Below, piece after piece: positions 34,339 to 44,339 of a DNA stretch of 64,000 nucleotides. The notes under the pieces were generated by a model, which searched no databases, was not told the DNA's origin, and saw only the letters and a program-made list of their open reading frames with translations. Positions within the stretch are counted from its first letter, which is position 1; each line of letters starts with the position of its first letter. The position numbers were made by a program, and so were the translations under genes. This stretch comes from Chitinophaga rupis (lineage in GTDB: Bacteria > Bacteroidota > Bacteroidia > Chitinophagales > Chitinophagaceae), in assembly GCF_900109685.1 (NCBI RefSeq), contig NZ_FOBB01000001.1, forward strand, positions 1,364,001-1,428,000. Direction: 5' to 3'.

Positions 34339-37155
34339 ATGCCAAAAGACTCATCTATCAAATCTGTTCTCATTATCGGTTCTGGACCCATTATTATTGG
34401 TCAGGCGTGCGAATTTGATTATTCCGGTTCACAGGCTGCCCGTTCCTTACGGGAGGAGGGTATTAAGGTGATCCTGATCAACTCTAATCCAGCCACTATT
34501 ATGACGGATCCCATGATGGCCGACAGGGTATACCTGTTGCCGCTGACTGTGGAAAGTATAGAGCAGATACTGGAAGAAAACCAGATAGATGCCGTGCTGC
34601 CAACCATGGGCGGACAAACAGCGCTAAACCTCTGTAAAGAGGCCGATGAGCTGGGCGTATGGGAAAAATATAATGTGCGCCTTATTGGGGTGGATATTAA
34701 AGCCATTAATAAAGCGGAAGACCGTGAGCTGTTCCGCCAGTACATGATAGAGCTGAAGATACCGGTGGCCCCCGCCCGTACTGCTAACTCTTACCTGGAA
34801 GGGAAAGAGTTTGCGCAGGAAATAGGCTTTCCGCTGGTAATACGCCCCTCCTTTACCTTAGGTGGTACCGGTGGTGGTTTTGTGCATAGTAAAGATGAGC
34901 TGGACGAGGCGCTGAACCGTGGCCTGCAGGCTTCCCCCATACACGAAGTGCTGGTGGAGAAAGCTGTGCTGGGCTGGAAAGAGTTTGAGTTGGAGCTGCT
35001 GCGCGATAATAACGATAACGTAGTGATCATTTGTACGGTAGAGAACCTGGACCCCATGGGTGTACACACCGGCGACTCTATTACCGTAGCACCAGCCATG
35101 ACATTGAGTGATACTGCCTTCCAGGACATGCGTAACAAAGCCATGCTGATGATGCGCAACCTGGGGAACTTCTCCGGCGGCTGTAATGTGCAGTTTGCCC
35201 TGAACCCGGAAAATGAAGAGCTGATCGCCATAGAAATTAACCCGCGTGTGAGCCGCTCATCAGCCCTGGCCTCCAAAGCCACGGGTTATCCCATTGCCAA
35301 AGTAGCCGCCAAGCTGGCCATTGGCTATACGCTGGATGAGCTGAATAACCAGATCACCGGCAATACCTCCGCCTGCTTTGAGCCTGCCCTGGATTATGTG
35401 ATTGTAAAGGTGCCGCGCTGGAACTTTGATAAATTTAAAGGCGCCGATGAAACCCTGGGACTGCAAATGAAATCCGTTGGTGAGGTAATGGCCATAGGCC
35501 GTACCTTCCCTGAAGCTATACAGAAGGCCTGCCAGAGCCTGGAAAATGAAGCCATTGGCTTAGGCTACTACGGCAAATCGCTTATGAAGAGCGAGCAGCT
35601 GCTGGAAAGGCTGAAAACCCCTACCTGGGACCGTATTTTCCGTATTAAAGATGCGCTGATGGAAGGTGTATCCGTAAAAACCATTCAGCAGCTTACCTTA
35701 ATTGACCGCTGGTTCCTGCACCAGATCAATGATATTGTGAGCCTGGAAAAACAGATCCAGGAGCACGACCTGGAATCCATACCGGTAGAGCTGCTGCGTG
35801 AAGCCAAACAAATGGGCTTCTCCGATAAGCAGCTGGCCTCCCTGTTTGGTAACTGCGAGGAAGAAGAGGTGTACGAAAAACGTAAAGGCCTCAACATTCG
35901 CCGTACCTATAAGATGGTGGATACCTGCGCTGCAGAATTTGAAGCAAAAACACCTTACTTCTACTCCACCTTTGATACCGAGAACGAAAGCATTCCCTCT
36001 GACAAGAAAAAGGTGATCGTACTGGGTTCCGGTCCTAACAGGATTGGCCAGGGTATTGAGTTTGACTACTGCTGCACCCACGGCCTGCAGGCCATACAGG
36101 AATGCGGGTACGATGCCATTATGGTGAACTGTAATCCGGAAACCGTGTCAACCGATTTTGACATGGCCAATAAGCTCTACTTTGAGCCGGTGTTCTGGGA
36201 GCATCTGTGGGAGATCATAGAGCTGGAAAAACCGGAAGGGGTAATTGTGCAGCTGGGCGGCCAAACCGCATTAAAGCTGGCCAAACGCCTGGAAGAAAAA
36301 GGCATCCGCATTATCGGTACCTCTTTTGACAATATGGATATTGCAGAAGACCGTGGCCGTTTCTCCGACCTGTTGAAAGATCTGGGTATCCCTTACCCTA
36401 ACTACGGTACCGCTTACAGTACAGACGATGCCATTGAAGTGGCTAAAGAAGTGGGCTACCCCGTACTGGTGCGCCCCAGCTATGTATTGGGCGGCCAGCG
36501 TATGCGCATTGTAATTAATGAGGAGGAGCTGGAAAAGGCGGTGATCAGCCTTCTGAAGCACCTGCCCGGCAACAAGATATTAATTGACCACTTCCTGGAT
36601 CGTTGCCAGGAAGCTGAAATAGATGCCATTTTTGACGGGGAAGATTTCCATGTGATGGGTGTAATGGAGCATATAGAACCAGCCGGCATTCACAGCGGGG
36701 ATAGTAACGCCGTATTACCGGCCTTTAACCTTACACCGCTGGAAGTAACCACCATGGAGTACTACGCGGAAAAAATAGCCCGTGCGCTTAATATCCGCGG
36801 GTTAATAAACATACAGTTTGCCGTGAAGAACGGGAAGGTGTTTGTGATAGAAGCCAATCCCCGCGCATCCCGCACCACGCCGTTTATTGCCAAGGCTTAT
36901 CAGGTACCTTACCTGAACATAGCTACCCGCGTAATGCTGGGTCACAATAAGCTGAAGGACTTTACCATTGAGAAAAAGCTGGATGGTTTTGCCATTAAGG
37001 AACCGGTGTTCTCTTTCAATAAATTCCCGGGCGTGAACAAAGAGCTGGGCCCTGAAATGAAGTCGACCGGTGAGGCTATCCGCTTCATCAAAGACCTGCG
37101 GGATCCTTACTTCCGCCAGCTGTACAAGGAAAAGAGCATGTATTTAAGTAAGTAA
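34339..37155 (+). CDS. carB: carbamoyl-phosphate synthase large subunit without the C-terminal allosteric domain
   Basis: Builds carbamoyl phosphate from bicarbonate, ammonia and two ATP for pyrimidine and arginine synthesis. Both ATP-grasp halves are present ([13 protein letters not shown] and [12 protein letters not shown], with [20 protein letters not shown] and [20 protein letters not shown]). The product is 938 residues instead of about 1070: it ends at YLSK, right after the second ATP-grasp half, so the MGS-like domain that binds UMP, IMP and ornithine in E. coli is missing. Shorter CarB proteins of this kind are, to my knowledge, usual in Bacteroidota. The frame ends cleanly before a strong terminator, so it is not a truncation here. 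carA is not adjacent. Confidence 0.95.
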   Translation: MPKDSSIKSVLIIGSGPIIIGQACEFDYSGSQAARSLREEGIKVILINSNPATIMTDPMMADRVYLLPLTVESIEQILEENQIDAVLPTMGGQTALNLCKEADELGVWEKYNVRLIGVDIKAINKAEDRELFRQYMIELKIPVAPARTANSYLEGKEFAQEIGFPLVIRPSFTLGGTGGGFVHSKDELDEALNRGLQASPIHEVLVEKAVLGWKEFELELLRDNNDNVVIICTVENLDPMGVHTGDSITVAPAMTLSDTAFQDMRNKAMLMMRNLGNFSGGCNVQFALNPENEELIAIEINPRVSRSSALASKATGYPIAKVAAKLAIGYTLDELNNQITGNTSACFEPALDYVIVKVPRWNFDKFKGADETLGLQMKSVGEVMAIGRTFPEAIQKACQSLENEAIGLGYYGKSLMKSEQLLERLKTPTWDRIFRIKDALMEGVSVKTIQQLTLIDRWFLHQINDIVSLEKQIQEHDLESIPVELLREAKQMGFSDKQLASLFGNCEEEEVYEKRKGLNIRRTYKMVDTCAAEFEAKTPYFYSTFDTENESIPSDKKKVIVLGSGPNRIGQGIEFDYCCTHGLQAIQECGYDAIMVNCNPETVSTDFDMANKLYFEPVFWEHLWEIIELEKPEGVIVQLGGQTALKLAKRLEEKGIRIIGTSFDNMDIAEDRGRFSDLLKDLGIPYPNYGTAYSTDDAIEVAKEVGYPVLVRPSYVLGGQRMRIVINEEELEKAVISLLKHLPGNKILIDHFLDRCQEAEIDAIFDGEDFHVMGVMEHIEPAGIHSGDSNAVLPAFNLTPLEVTTMEYYAEKIARALNIRGLINIQFAVKNGKVFVIEANPRASRTTPFIAKAYQVPYLNIATRVMLGHNKLKDFTIEKKLDGFAIKEPVFSFNKFPGVNKELGPEMKSTGEAIRFIKDLRDPYFRQLYKEKSMYLSK

Positions 37156-37175
37156 AAAGTAAAAAAGTAAAAATA

Positions 37176-37221
37176 AAAAGAGCGGCTGCATCATTTTATG
37201 TTGATGCAGCCGCTCTTTTTT
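37176..37221 (+). terminator. intrinsic terminator after carB
   Basis: Long GC-rich stem agagcggctgcatca with tgatgcagccgctct, an 8-base loop and a T-tract. Before it is an A-rich stretch of gtaaaa-type words. Confidence 0.9.
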
Positions 37222-38303
37222 ATAATTCTGTTTTCATTAGGGATATGCAGCGGCAACTTCCAGGATAATCTGGTATGAATGCCTTGGAGGCTTGCACCAG
37301 TTGGTGAACAATGGCGCCACCCGTAATGCCGGCAACAATACAACGCCCACCTTTGCTGCAGATGTGCTGTACCGTAAAAAGTCCTATAAAACCGGGCGCA
37401 CCTTCAGCGCCCTGGTCCCGTTTCATCCTTCATCAGCACTTTTGCGGCCTTCCCGCTGCAGGCACTTACCGGCAATCAGTGCTGCGCTTACATTTTCCGG
37501 GGCACATCTTCGTTTTCAGTGATCCGTTTGGCATCCTTACTAAATCAGGTGTGCGATATTATAGCAGTTGTGCATCAGTAAGGGGTGGCCATAAATACCT
37601 GACAGTATATCCATGTTAGTAAGGCTTCCTTATTTCTTTTCTGGAAAATGAATAGGTGATGCTGCACGTACATTTATTGCAATCCATTGCAAACGCAGGC
37701 CCCTGCGGCTCGTCAACCTTATATCACCTTTACAGGCATTTAATTTTATCTTAGTTAATAAAGGGAAGGAGTTATAATAGTAGCGTTGTCAGAAACTATT
37801 CCTGTAAGGAATAAAGAATGATCCGCAACGCATAGATGAATTAATTACGAAAGCTGATCCCTGCGATGTAGCTTGGGCAGTTTACGGGCGGCGGTGTGAA
37901 TGCAGTAGCCCGGAGATGGCTGTAAAAAATCAGAGCCTGATAAAGATCAGGCTCTTTCTTTTCCCTCAAAATAACCATTAAAGACACGACTATTTATAAT
38001 AAAATAGCGTGACCGGTAATGCATTTTACTATAAATATTATAATTTAAAAAGATGTTAACTAATCAATAACAGATTTTAAATATAGATATTTAATATAAA
38101 TTGATTTTCAATATATTTTAAATTAATGTTTTTCGGATTTGTTAAAGCCTTCTTAAAGGATTATGCTATTTTGCCCCTTTTTGAGGGGTCTTTTACAGGT
38201 GGTTTTTCTATATCATCCCATTAACATATGATAAACTTTTGGAGTAAGGTAGTTCTCCTAAATTCGCTCTTTTCCTGAAAGTTTAATAACCCGGAAAACC
38301 CAA
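37222..38303. other. 1.1-kb gap with a possible gene remnant and a terminator-like hairpin
   Basis: No intact gene recognised. Bases 37230-37620 have the base composition of coding DNA, but every frame is short; two opposing frames of about 70-100 codons do not resemble anything known, so this may be a decayed gene. A hairpin with T-tract (agagcctgat with atcaggctct, 37932-37960) ends something transcribed on the plus strand, perhaps a small RNA or the remnant. Bases 37980-38250 are very AT-rich and should hold the comEC promoter. Confidence 0.4.
37932..37960 (+). terminator. orphan intrinsic terminator
   Basis: Perfect 10-bp stem agagcctgat / atcaggctct with a 4-base loop followed by ttctttt. 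No intact gene lies upstream on this strand within 700 bases. Confidence 0.7.
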
Positions 38304-40370
38304 TTGAGAGCAACACCATTTCTTCGTTTATGCATACCGTTAGCCTTTGGTATCTGCCTGCAAATATGGCTGGTTATAAGCTGGTGGTGGTTAACAGGTA
38401 TCTTGCTGCTTATGCTGGCAGGCTTGCTGGCATGGAGCTTCCTGCCTTTGGGAAAACAATATACCACTAACCCGCTGCGTGGGGTATTGTTGTATGTATT
38501 GATCATATGTGCAGGTGCTTTGCTGGTATTGCTGAAGGATATACGCAGCCAGCCCCGTTACTTTGGAAATTTTTTGCAAGGCAGGGATACTTTGCTGGTA
38601 AGCATTCAGGAACCCCTGCAGGAGCGCGTCCGCAGCTGGAAAACCACGGCCGTGGTACATACCATTATTCACCACCGGCAGGTAATACCGGTTAAAGGTA
38701 ACCTGCTGCTCTATTTTCAAAAGCATAACACAGTTAGTAGCCTGCAGTGTGGGGATGAGGTCTGGATCAGCAGCACGCTTAACCCCGTAAGCAGCAGCGG
38801 CAATCCCGGCGCCTTTAACTACCGGCAGTACTGCGCCACCAAACAGATCTTTCACCAGGCCTACCTCAAAGCCGGCAGCTGGAAAAGATCAGCATATAAT
38901 AGCAACACACTGGCAGACCAGTATCTGTTACAGGCCCGCGCCTGGTGTATACATACTTTGCAACAATACCTGGGCAGCGGACCGGAAGCTGCGCTGGCCG
39001 CCGCGCTGCTGATAGGCTACCGCTACGATCTGGACCGCGATATGGTACAGGCCTATACTAATGCCGGCGTAGTGCACATCATTGCTATTTCCGGTATGCA
39101 CCTGGCACTCATTTATGCTTCCCTTTTATGGGTGCTGCAATGGTGGCCGCCCCACCGGCTTTCGAACCTGGCTAAGGCCCTGATCGTGATCAGCATGTTA
39201 TGGGGTTTTGCACTGATCACCGGTGCGGCTGCATCTATACTACGTGCGGCCGTAATGTTTACTGCAGTAGCTATCGGGCAGTTTGTGCTGGACCGCCATA
39301 CCAATACCTATAACACACTGGCGGCATCCGCCTTCCTGTTATTGTGCTATGATCCCTGGCTGTTGTGGGATGCGGGTTTCCAGCTCTCTTACCTGGCAGT
39401 ATTAAGCATTGTGCTATGTTATAAACCGCTGTATGAATTGTGGCTTATTCAAAACAAATGGTTAAACAAGCTATGGGAGGCAGTAGCCCTAACCCTGGCG
39501 GCGCAGCTGTTTACCATACCGGTATGCCTCTATTACTTTCACCAGTTCCCGAATTTGTTCCTGCCCGCCAATTTATTGATCGTAACGCTATCCACTATTA
39601 TCCTGTATGGGTTAATTGTATTGCTGGTAGTAGCGCCCTGGCCGGCCCTGGCGCATTACACCGGTATGGGTATAAAGTACCTGATAACCGCTATGAACCG
39701 CCTGGTACTGTTTATAGAACAATTACCCTACGCTGTTACCAACAATATTTATATGCCGCTCTATGCTACAGTATGTGCTTATGTGATCATAGCAGCTTTG
39801 GTAACAGTATGGCTGGGTAAGCAGCCCAAAGCCTGGCTGCTGGCTTTGTATGCAGGTTTGTGCTGGGTAGGGATAGATGTTACACTGGCCATACAGACTG
39901 CTAAGCGCCGTACCATTATCATTTATAACGTACCCGCCTATACGGCAATAGATGTGATCAGCGGACGTCAGCTGCAATTTGCAGGTGATATAGCTATTCA
40001 GCAAAATGATAGCTTACGCAGCCGCTACCTGCAGCCGGCCCGTTTGTTATACGGCGCTGCCCCGGGTACTATACCCGCCTTTTCCCGCAAAAGCGCATTT
40101 ATAAGTATGGGCCATACCAGGATGGTGGTAGTGGACAGTACCTGGCGGCCTTTTAGCCCGGCAAAAAAATTCAGTACAGATTATATTTTGCTCTCGCACC
40201 ATCCCCGTTTGACTATCAGCCAATTAAAGAACATGTTTACCTGTAAGATGATTATTTTCGATGCTTCCAACCCATTATGGCAGATACAACGGTGGAAAAA
40301 TGATTGCAGCATACTAACTTTGCGCTGCTTTTCGGTCCCTGAACAGGGAGCCTATCTTATTAATTTCTAA
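38304..40370 (+). CDS. ComEC/Rec2-family DNA uptake membrane protein
   Basis: A 688-residue polytopic membrane protein. An N-terminal pair of helices (residues about 5-50) precedes the periplasmic domain with the PGAFNYRQY motif typical of ComEC (DUF4131). The competence core follows, with HIIAISGMHLALIYA and many helices to about 560, then a short C-terminal soluble part. The Zn-hydrolase (MBL) domain of some ComEC proteins is reduced or absent here, as in many Bacteroidota members. It forms the channel through which single-stranded DNA enters during natural transformation. The best start is a TTG at 38304 (MRATPFLRLCIPLAFG); there is no ATG close by. The gene is close to purH, 12 bases apart. 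Confidence 0.9.
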   Translation: MRATPFLRLCIPLAFGICLQIWLVISWWWLTGILLLMLAGLLAWSFLPLGKQYTTNPLRGVLLYVLIICAGALLVLLKDIRSQPRYFGNFLQGRDTLLVSIQEPLQERVRSWKTTAVVHTIIHHRQVIPVKGNLLLYFQKHNTVSSLQCGDEVWISSTLNPVSSSGNPGAFNYRQYCATKQIFHQAYLKAGSWKRSAYNSNTLADQYLLQARAWCIHTLQQYLGSGPEAALAAALLIGYRYDLDRDMVQAYTNAGVVHIIAISGMHLALIYASLLWVLQWWPPHRLSNLAKALIVISMLWGFALITGAAASILRAAVMFTAVAIGQFVLDRHTNTYNTLAASAFLLLCYDPWLLWDAGFQLSYLAVLSIVLCYKPLYELWLIQNKWLNKLWEAVALTLAAQLFTIPVCLYYFHQFPNLFLPANLLIVTLSTIILYGLIVLLVVAPWPALAHYTGMGIKYLITAMNRLVLFIEQLPYAVTNNIYMPLYATVCAYVIIAALVTVWLGKQPKAWLLALYAGLCWVGIDVTLAIQTAKRRTIIIYNVPAYTAIDVISGRQLQFAGDIAIQQNDSLRSRYLQPARLLYGAAPGTIPAFSRKSAFISMGHTRMVVVDSTWRPFSPAKKFSTDYILLSHHPRLTISQLKNMFTCKMIIFDASNPLWQIQRWKNDCSILTLRCFSVPEQGAYLINF

Positions 40371-40382
40371 TGTTTTCCATTC

Positions 40383-41897
40383 ATGCAAAAGCAAATTAAA
40401 TCAGCACTGATCTCCGTTTTCTATAAAGATAACCTGGAGAACATCGTGAAAGAATTGGGTGCGCAGGGCGTAACAATTTACTCCACCGGCGGTACCCAGA
40501 AATTTATTGAGGAGCAGGGCGTGAAATGTGTAGCGGTAGAGGACCTCACCGCATATCCTTCTATACTGGGCGGCCGGGTAAAAACCCTGCACCCGAAGGT
40601 TTTTGGCGGCATATTGGCGCGCCGCGGTAATAACCAGGACCTGGAGCAATTACAGGAATATGGTATCCCGGAAATAGACCTGGTGATAGTAGACCTGTAT
40701 CCCTTTGAGGAAACCGTTAAAAGCACTACGGAAGAACAGGCCATTATTGAAAAGATAGATATAGGCGGCGTATCCCTGATTCGCGCTGCCGGCAAGAACT
40801 ATAAAGATGTAGTGATTGTTGCATCCAAAGACCAGTATGCCGACCTGGAAAAAGTACTGGTAGAAAATAAAGGCGCTACCAGCATAGAAGACCGCCGCCG
40901 CTTTGCTGCCAAAGCATTTGAAGTGTGCGCGCATTATGATGTAGCCATTGCAGGATATTTCCTGAACAATGAGCCCCAGCAATATTTCCAGGTATCTGCC
41001 CCCCAGGGCCAGGTAATGCGCTACGGAGAAAACCCGCACCAGCGCGGCATTTTCTTCGGTAACCTACAGGAGCTGTTTAACAAGCTGCATGGTAAAGAGC
41101 TGTCTTATAACAACCTGGTGGATGTGGATGCTGCCTGCCAGCTGGTGCAGGAGTTTACAGAAACCACCTTTGTAGTAATAAAACATACCAACGTATGCGG
41201 TATTGCCAGCCGCGCTACCCTGAAAGAAGCCTGGGAAGCTGCCCTGGCAGGCGATAAGGAAAGTGCTTTCGGCGGTGTGCTGGCTGCTAACAAGGTAATA
41301 GACAAAGCTACCGCAGAAGCTATCAACGAAATTTTCTTTGAAATACTGATAGCACCAGGGTTTGATGAAGATGCGCTGGCCGTGCTCACCACCAAAAAGA
41401 ACCGCATTTTGCTGCAGCAGAAACAGCCAGTAAAACAGCCATATGTATATAAGAATGTGCTGAACGGTGTACTGGTGCAGGATAGCGACACCGTTAACTA
41501 TAAAGACTGGACCGATGCCGGCGCCCGTCCTGCGGATGCCGCTGAAAAGGCCGACCTGGAGTTTGCCAACCTGGTGTGCAAGCACCTGAAATCAAACGCT
41601 ATTGCGCTGGTTAAGAATAAACAGCTGATAGGCAAAGGCTGCGGCCAAACTTCCCGTATAGATGCGCTGCGCCATGCCATTGAAAAAGCCAAACAGTTCA
41701 ACTTTGACCTGAAAGGCGCCGCCATGGCTTCTGACGCGTTCTTCCCCTTTAATGACTGTGTGCAGATAGCGCATGAAGCAGGCATTACTTCCGTAATACA
41801 ACCCGGGGGGTCCGTACGTGATAATGACTCTGTTGAATACTGTAAACAGAACGGCATGGTAATGATCATGACCGGCATACGGCACTTCAAGCACTAA
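40383..41897 (+). CDS. purH: bifunctional AICAR transformylase / IMP cyclohydrolase
   Basis: Carries out the last two steps of IMP synthesis. The N-terminal IMP cyclohydrolase domain (residues 1-200) shows SVFYKDNLENIVKELGAQGVTIYSTGGT-like residues at the start and GGRVKTLHPKVFGGIL. The C-terminal transformylase domain contains RYGENPHQRG, VKHTNVCG-like VIKHTNVCGIASR (catalytic Lys-His) and the C-terminal PGGSVRDND. Length (504) is within the usual 505-530. It starts 12 bases after comEC and ends in a terminator. Confidence 0.96.
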   Translation: MQKQIKSALISVFYKDNLENIVKELGAQGVTIYSTGGTQKFIEEQGVKCVAVEDLTAYPSILGGRVKTLHPKVFGGILARRGNNQDLEQLQEYGIPEIDLVIVDLYPFEETVKSTTEEQAIIEKIDIGGVSLIRAAGKNYKDVVIVASKDQYADLEKVLVENKGATSIEDRRRFAAKAFEVCAHYDVAIAGYFLNNEPQQYFQVSAPQGQVMRYGENPHQRGIFFGNLQELFNKLHGKELSYNNLVDVDAACQLVQEFTETTFVVIKHTNVCGIASRATLKEAWEAALAGDKESAFGGVLAANKVIDKATAEAINEIFFEILIAPGFDEDALAVLTTKKNRILLQQKQPVKQPYVYKNVLNGVLVQDSDTVNYKDWTDAGARPADAAEKADLEFANLVCKHLKSNAIALVKNKQLIGKGCGQTSRIDALRHAIEKAKQFNFDLKGAAMASDAFFPFNDCVQIAHEAGITSVIQPGGSVRDNDSVEYCKQNGMVMIMTGIRHFKH

Positions 41898-41912
41898 GCA
41901 ATTTCCAATAAT

Positions 41913-41950
41913 AAAGGGAGTGCAGCAATTGATACGCTGCGCTCCCTTTT
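41913..41950 (+). terminator. intrinsic terminator after purH
   Basis: Stem aaagggagtgcagc with gctgcgctccctttt (one mismatch) and T-tract, 15 bases after the purH stop. Confidence 0.75.
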
Positions 41951-42020
41951 ACATTTATCCCGTTTATAAAGTCCCGCGCCACCCGTTACAGATTTTTTTT
42001 ATAGTATTGTGCCATAGCCT

Positions 42021-42602
42021 ATGGCATTCCTACACCATAATATCATGCAAAATGCTGCGGATGCAGACCTGATCCGGGAGTACAAAGCCTCCGGTAAGCT
42101 GGACTACCTGGCCGCCCTGTACCAGCGTTATATGAACCTGGTTTACGGGGTATGCCTGCGGTATTTTGATGAAGCAGCCAGTAAGGATGCCGTAATGCAG
42201 ATCTTTGAGGAGCTGATCCCCAAGCTGAAACAGCATGAGGTGCAGAATTTCAAAAGCTGGCTGCACGTGCTGGCCCGCAACCATTGTCTCATGAAGCTGC
42301 GGTCTCTGAAAACGAAGGAGGGACGGCAGGTTTCCATAGAAGACCGGCCGCTTATGGAAAATGAGGAAATTGCACATCATGAGAACGGAATAAGCCTGGA
42401 GGATAATTTGCAGGCCATGGAAAAATGCCTGGAAACCTTACCGGAGGAGCAGCAAAAAAGCGTAAACCTTTTTTACCTGCAGGAGAAAAGCTACCGGGAG
42501 GTAGCAGCCCTTACAGGATATGAAATGAATAAAGTGAAAAGCTATATACAGAACGGGAAGCGTAACCTGAAAATATGTATGGAGCAACAACAACATGCCT
42601 GA
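42021..42602 (+). CDS. ECF-type RNA polymerase sigma factor
   Basis: A 193-residue sigma-70 family protein. Region 2 is seen in LAALYQRYMNLVYGVCLRYF followed by DAVMQIFEEL, and region 4 in EEQQKSVNLFYLQEKSYREVAAL and the HTH around TGYEMNKVKSYIQNGKRNLK. The last 8 bases overlap the start of the next gene, an anti-sigma-like protein, which gives tight coupling of the pair. The start is ATG 42021; a second ATG at 42045 is possible. It should respond to an extracytoplasmic signal through that partner. Confidence 0.88.
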   Translation: MAFLHHNIMQNAADADLIREYKASGKLDYLAALYQRYMNLVYGVCLRYFDEAASKDAVMQIFEELIPKLKQHEVQNFKSWLHVLARNHCLMKLRSLKTKEGRQVSIEDRPLMENEEIAHHENGISLEDNLQAMEKCLETLPEEQQKSVNLFYLQEKSYREVAALTGYEMNKVKSYIQNGKRNLKICMEQQQHA

Positions 42603-44025
42603 TAATCATGCACATAATAAACCCGTCAGCGAAGAGCTGATACGCCAGTACCTGGCCGGTGAGCTGGATGATAAGGCTATGCATGCCCTGGAACGGCAGG
42701 CGCTGGACGATCCTTTCCTAGCCGATGCGCTGGAAGGTTACGCTGCCCATGGGCCGGACCAGTCTGCCCACCTGGCCGATCTGCAAAACCGGCTGGAGCA
42801 GCGGGTGAACAGGGATAAAGGAAAAGTGCGGATCATGTATTACCGCTGGGCATCAGCCGCGGCTATTTTGCTGATACTGGGCCTGAGCTTTATCTGGATC
42901 AACCACCAGGAGCTTACCCACCGGAGAGATATAGCGAAGGTATCAACAACCGAAAATGCTATCCTCCAAAAACAGGATAGCGCTGCCGGATCGCAAACGC
43001 CGGCCGGAGAGCCGGCAACAGCCTGGAAAAAGGAAGAAGATTCCCCAAAGGGCGCTTTTGCCGCCAAACCGGGTACCATACCACCGTCACCACCAGCTGT
43101 TGCCAGCGCACCGGCTAAAGATGTGGTGCAGCCATCTGCACCTGCCATTAAGGTGGAAAAAACCAGTGATGCCGCCATAAGATCTGCAGAAGCAGAGGCA
43201 CCGGCAGAAGATGCGCTGGTACAAACTGCACCTGCGGCGCCCCGTATAATGATGGCAGATACCACAGTGGCTGCAAAACAGGATGCCTATAACAACAACT
43301 ACCAGTATAAAGCGGAAGGCAATGCCAATGAAGCAAAAGCTTATGTTAAGGTGAACCGCAACCGGGCCATGGTAGCCCAGGAACGTACCCCGGATGAAAA
43401 GCTGAGGGCCAAAATGATGATGGCGCCGTTGGCCCGGCATATTGTAATACTGGGATCCTCTACCGCTGAAGGTGTTGGGCCTAAAACAAAAGACAGCACC
43501 TGGGTAAACCTGCTGCGTAAATACCTGCAGGAAAAAGCGCCCCAATCAACGGTTACCAACCTGGCGGTAGGCGGTTTTACCTCTTACCGCATACTGCCCA
43601 GCGATGCGGATGTTCCCATCCTGAGACCCAAACCGGATGCAGCTCACAACATTACACAGGCACTGGCCCTGCAGCCGGATATGATCATCATTAACATGCC
43701 CTCCAATGATATTAATGTTGGTTACTCATTAAAAGAATACCAGCATAACCTGGATGCAGTAATGAAGCTGGCACGCCAGCAGCATGTAACCTGTTATATT
43801 ACCACCACCCAGCCCCGTAATACGGAGGAGGCTAAACGAAAACAGCTGATAGCAATGCGGGATTACATTATCCGGCATTACCCCAATAACTATATTGATT
43901 GCTGGGAAGGGCTCAGCGCACCGGATGGCTCTCTGTTACCGCAGTATAATAGCGGCGATGGGGTACACCTCAATGGTCTGGGCCACCAGCTGATGTTTGA
44001 GCGGATAAAAGCGAAGGTTAATTAG
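42595..44025 (+). CDS. anti-sigma-like membrane protein fused to an SGNH hydrolase
   Basis: A 476-residue protein of unusual build. Residues 1-75 are an N-terminal helical domain (SEELIRQYLAGELDDKAMHA, LDDPFLADALEGY) typical of Bacteroidota anti-sigma factors. One membrane helix spans about 82-102. An Ala/Pro-rich linker (105-275) follows, then an SGNH/GDSL hydrolase domain (281-476). All four catalytic blocks are complete: GSS with Ser289, Gly326 in NLAVGG, Asn371 in SNDIN, and DGVH with Asp455 and His458. The enzyme part should lie in the periplasm and act on an ester, perhaps an O-acetyl group on a polysaccharide or peptidoglycan. It overlaps the sigma gene, so sensing and enzymatic action may be coupled. 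Confidence 0.8.
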   Translation: MPDNHAHNKPVSEELIRQYLAGELDDKAMHALERQALDDPFLADALEGYAAHGPDQSAHLADLQNRLEQRVNRDKGKVRIMYYRWASAAAILLILGLSFIWINHQELTHRRDIAKVSTTENAILQKQDSAAGSQTPAGEPATAWKKEEDSPKGAFAAKPGTIPPSPPAVASAPAKDVVQPSAPAIKVEKTSDAAIRSAEAEAPAEDALVQTAPAAPRIMMADTTVAAKQDAYNNNYQYKAEGNANEAKAYVKVNRNRAMVAQERTPDEKLRAKMMMAPLARHIVILGSSTAEGVGPKTKDSTWVNLLRKYLQEKAPQSTVTNLAVGGFTSYRILPSDADVPILRPKPDAAHNITQALALQPDMIIINMPSNDINVGYSLKEYQHNLDAVMKLARQQHVTCYITTTQPRNTEEAKRKQLIAMRDYIIRHYPNNYIDCWEGLSAPDGSLLPQYNSGDGVHLNGLGHQLMFERIKAKVN

Positions 44026-44029
44026 TCAA

Positions 44030-44128
44030 TATGCTGATAGGCTAATGTGCTCGCATTTGTTATTTTATGTACTGATCCGCATAGGCAAGTATACCAGCAC
44101 ATCAGCAGATTAACACATTAGCACATTA
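44030..44128. repeat. inverted AATGTGCT-type words
   Basis: gctgataggctaatgtgct near 44033 and the opposite-strand forms cagcacatcagcagattaa and acattagcacatta at 44095-44127 can pair over most of their length. They form the boundary between the SGNH fusion gene and the convergent YqaE-like gene. Probably a bidirectional terminator. Confidence 0.55.
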
Positions 44129-44329
44129 TTACCGGCTCGCTTTCATCGCCCGTATCAGCTTCCGGTTCCTTCTGTCTGCGCGGCTTTCATTCAGGGAAGA
44201 CAATGCCCACAGGGCTGCAGGGAGCCAGCCAATAAGGGTGATCTGCAATAGCAGGCAAAGAATACCCCGCAGTATACGTCCCCTTAATAAAAAGGAAAGC
44301 CAGGGTAACAAGATTGCTAGAAGGGTCAT
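44129..44329 (-). CDS. YqaE/Pmp3-like small membrane protein
   Basis: A 66-residue protein with two hydrophobic helices (LLAILLPWLSFLLRG and GILCLLLQITLIGWLPAALWAL) separated by a short basic turn, and a basic C-terminal tail. This two-helix, PxxxFLxxG build is characteristic of the YqaE/Pmp3 family of stress-related membrane proteins. The start is placed at ATG 44329; a longer frame overlaps lutB and is unlikely. It lies 10 bases downstream of lutB on the same strand, possibly in one operon. Confidence 0.6.
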   Translation of the reverse strand: MTLLAILLPWLSFLLRGRILRGILCLLLQITLIGWLPAALWALSSLNESRADRRNRKLIRAMKASR

Positions 44330-44339
44330 AAAACAGGTA

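Noticed and set aside
37220..37619. Two opposing frames of 68 and 102 codons as real genes
   Set aside because: Neither has a recognisable motif, signal peptide or supporting context; kept only as a possible remnant.
37932..37960. Terminator of carB
   Set aside because: carB already has its own strong terminator at 37176-37221, and this hairpin is more than 700 bases further on.
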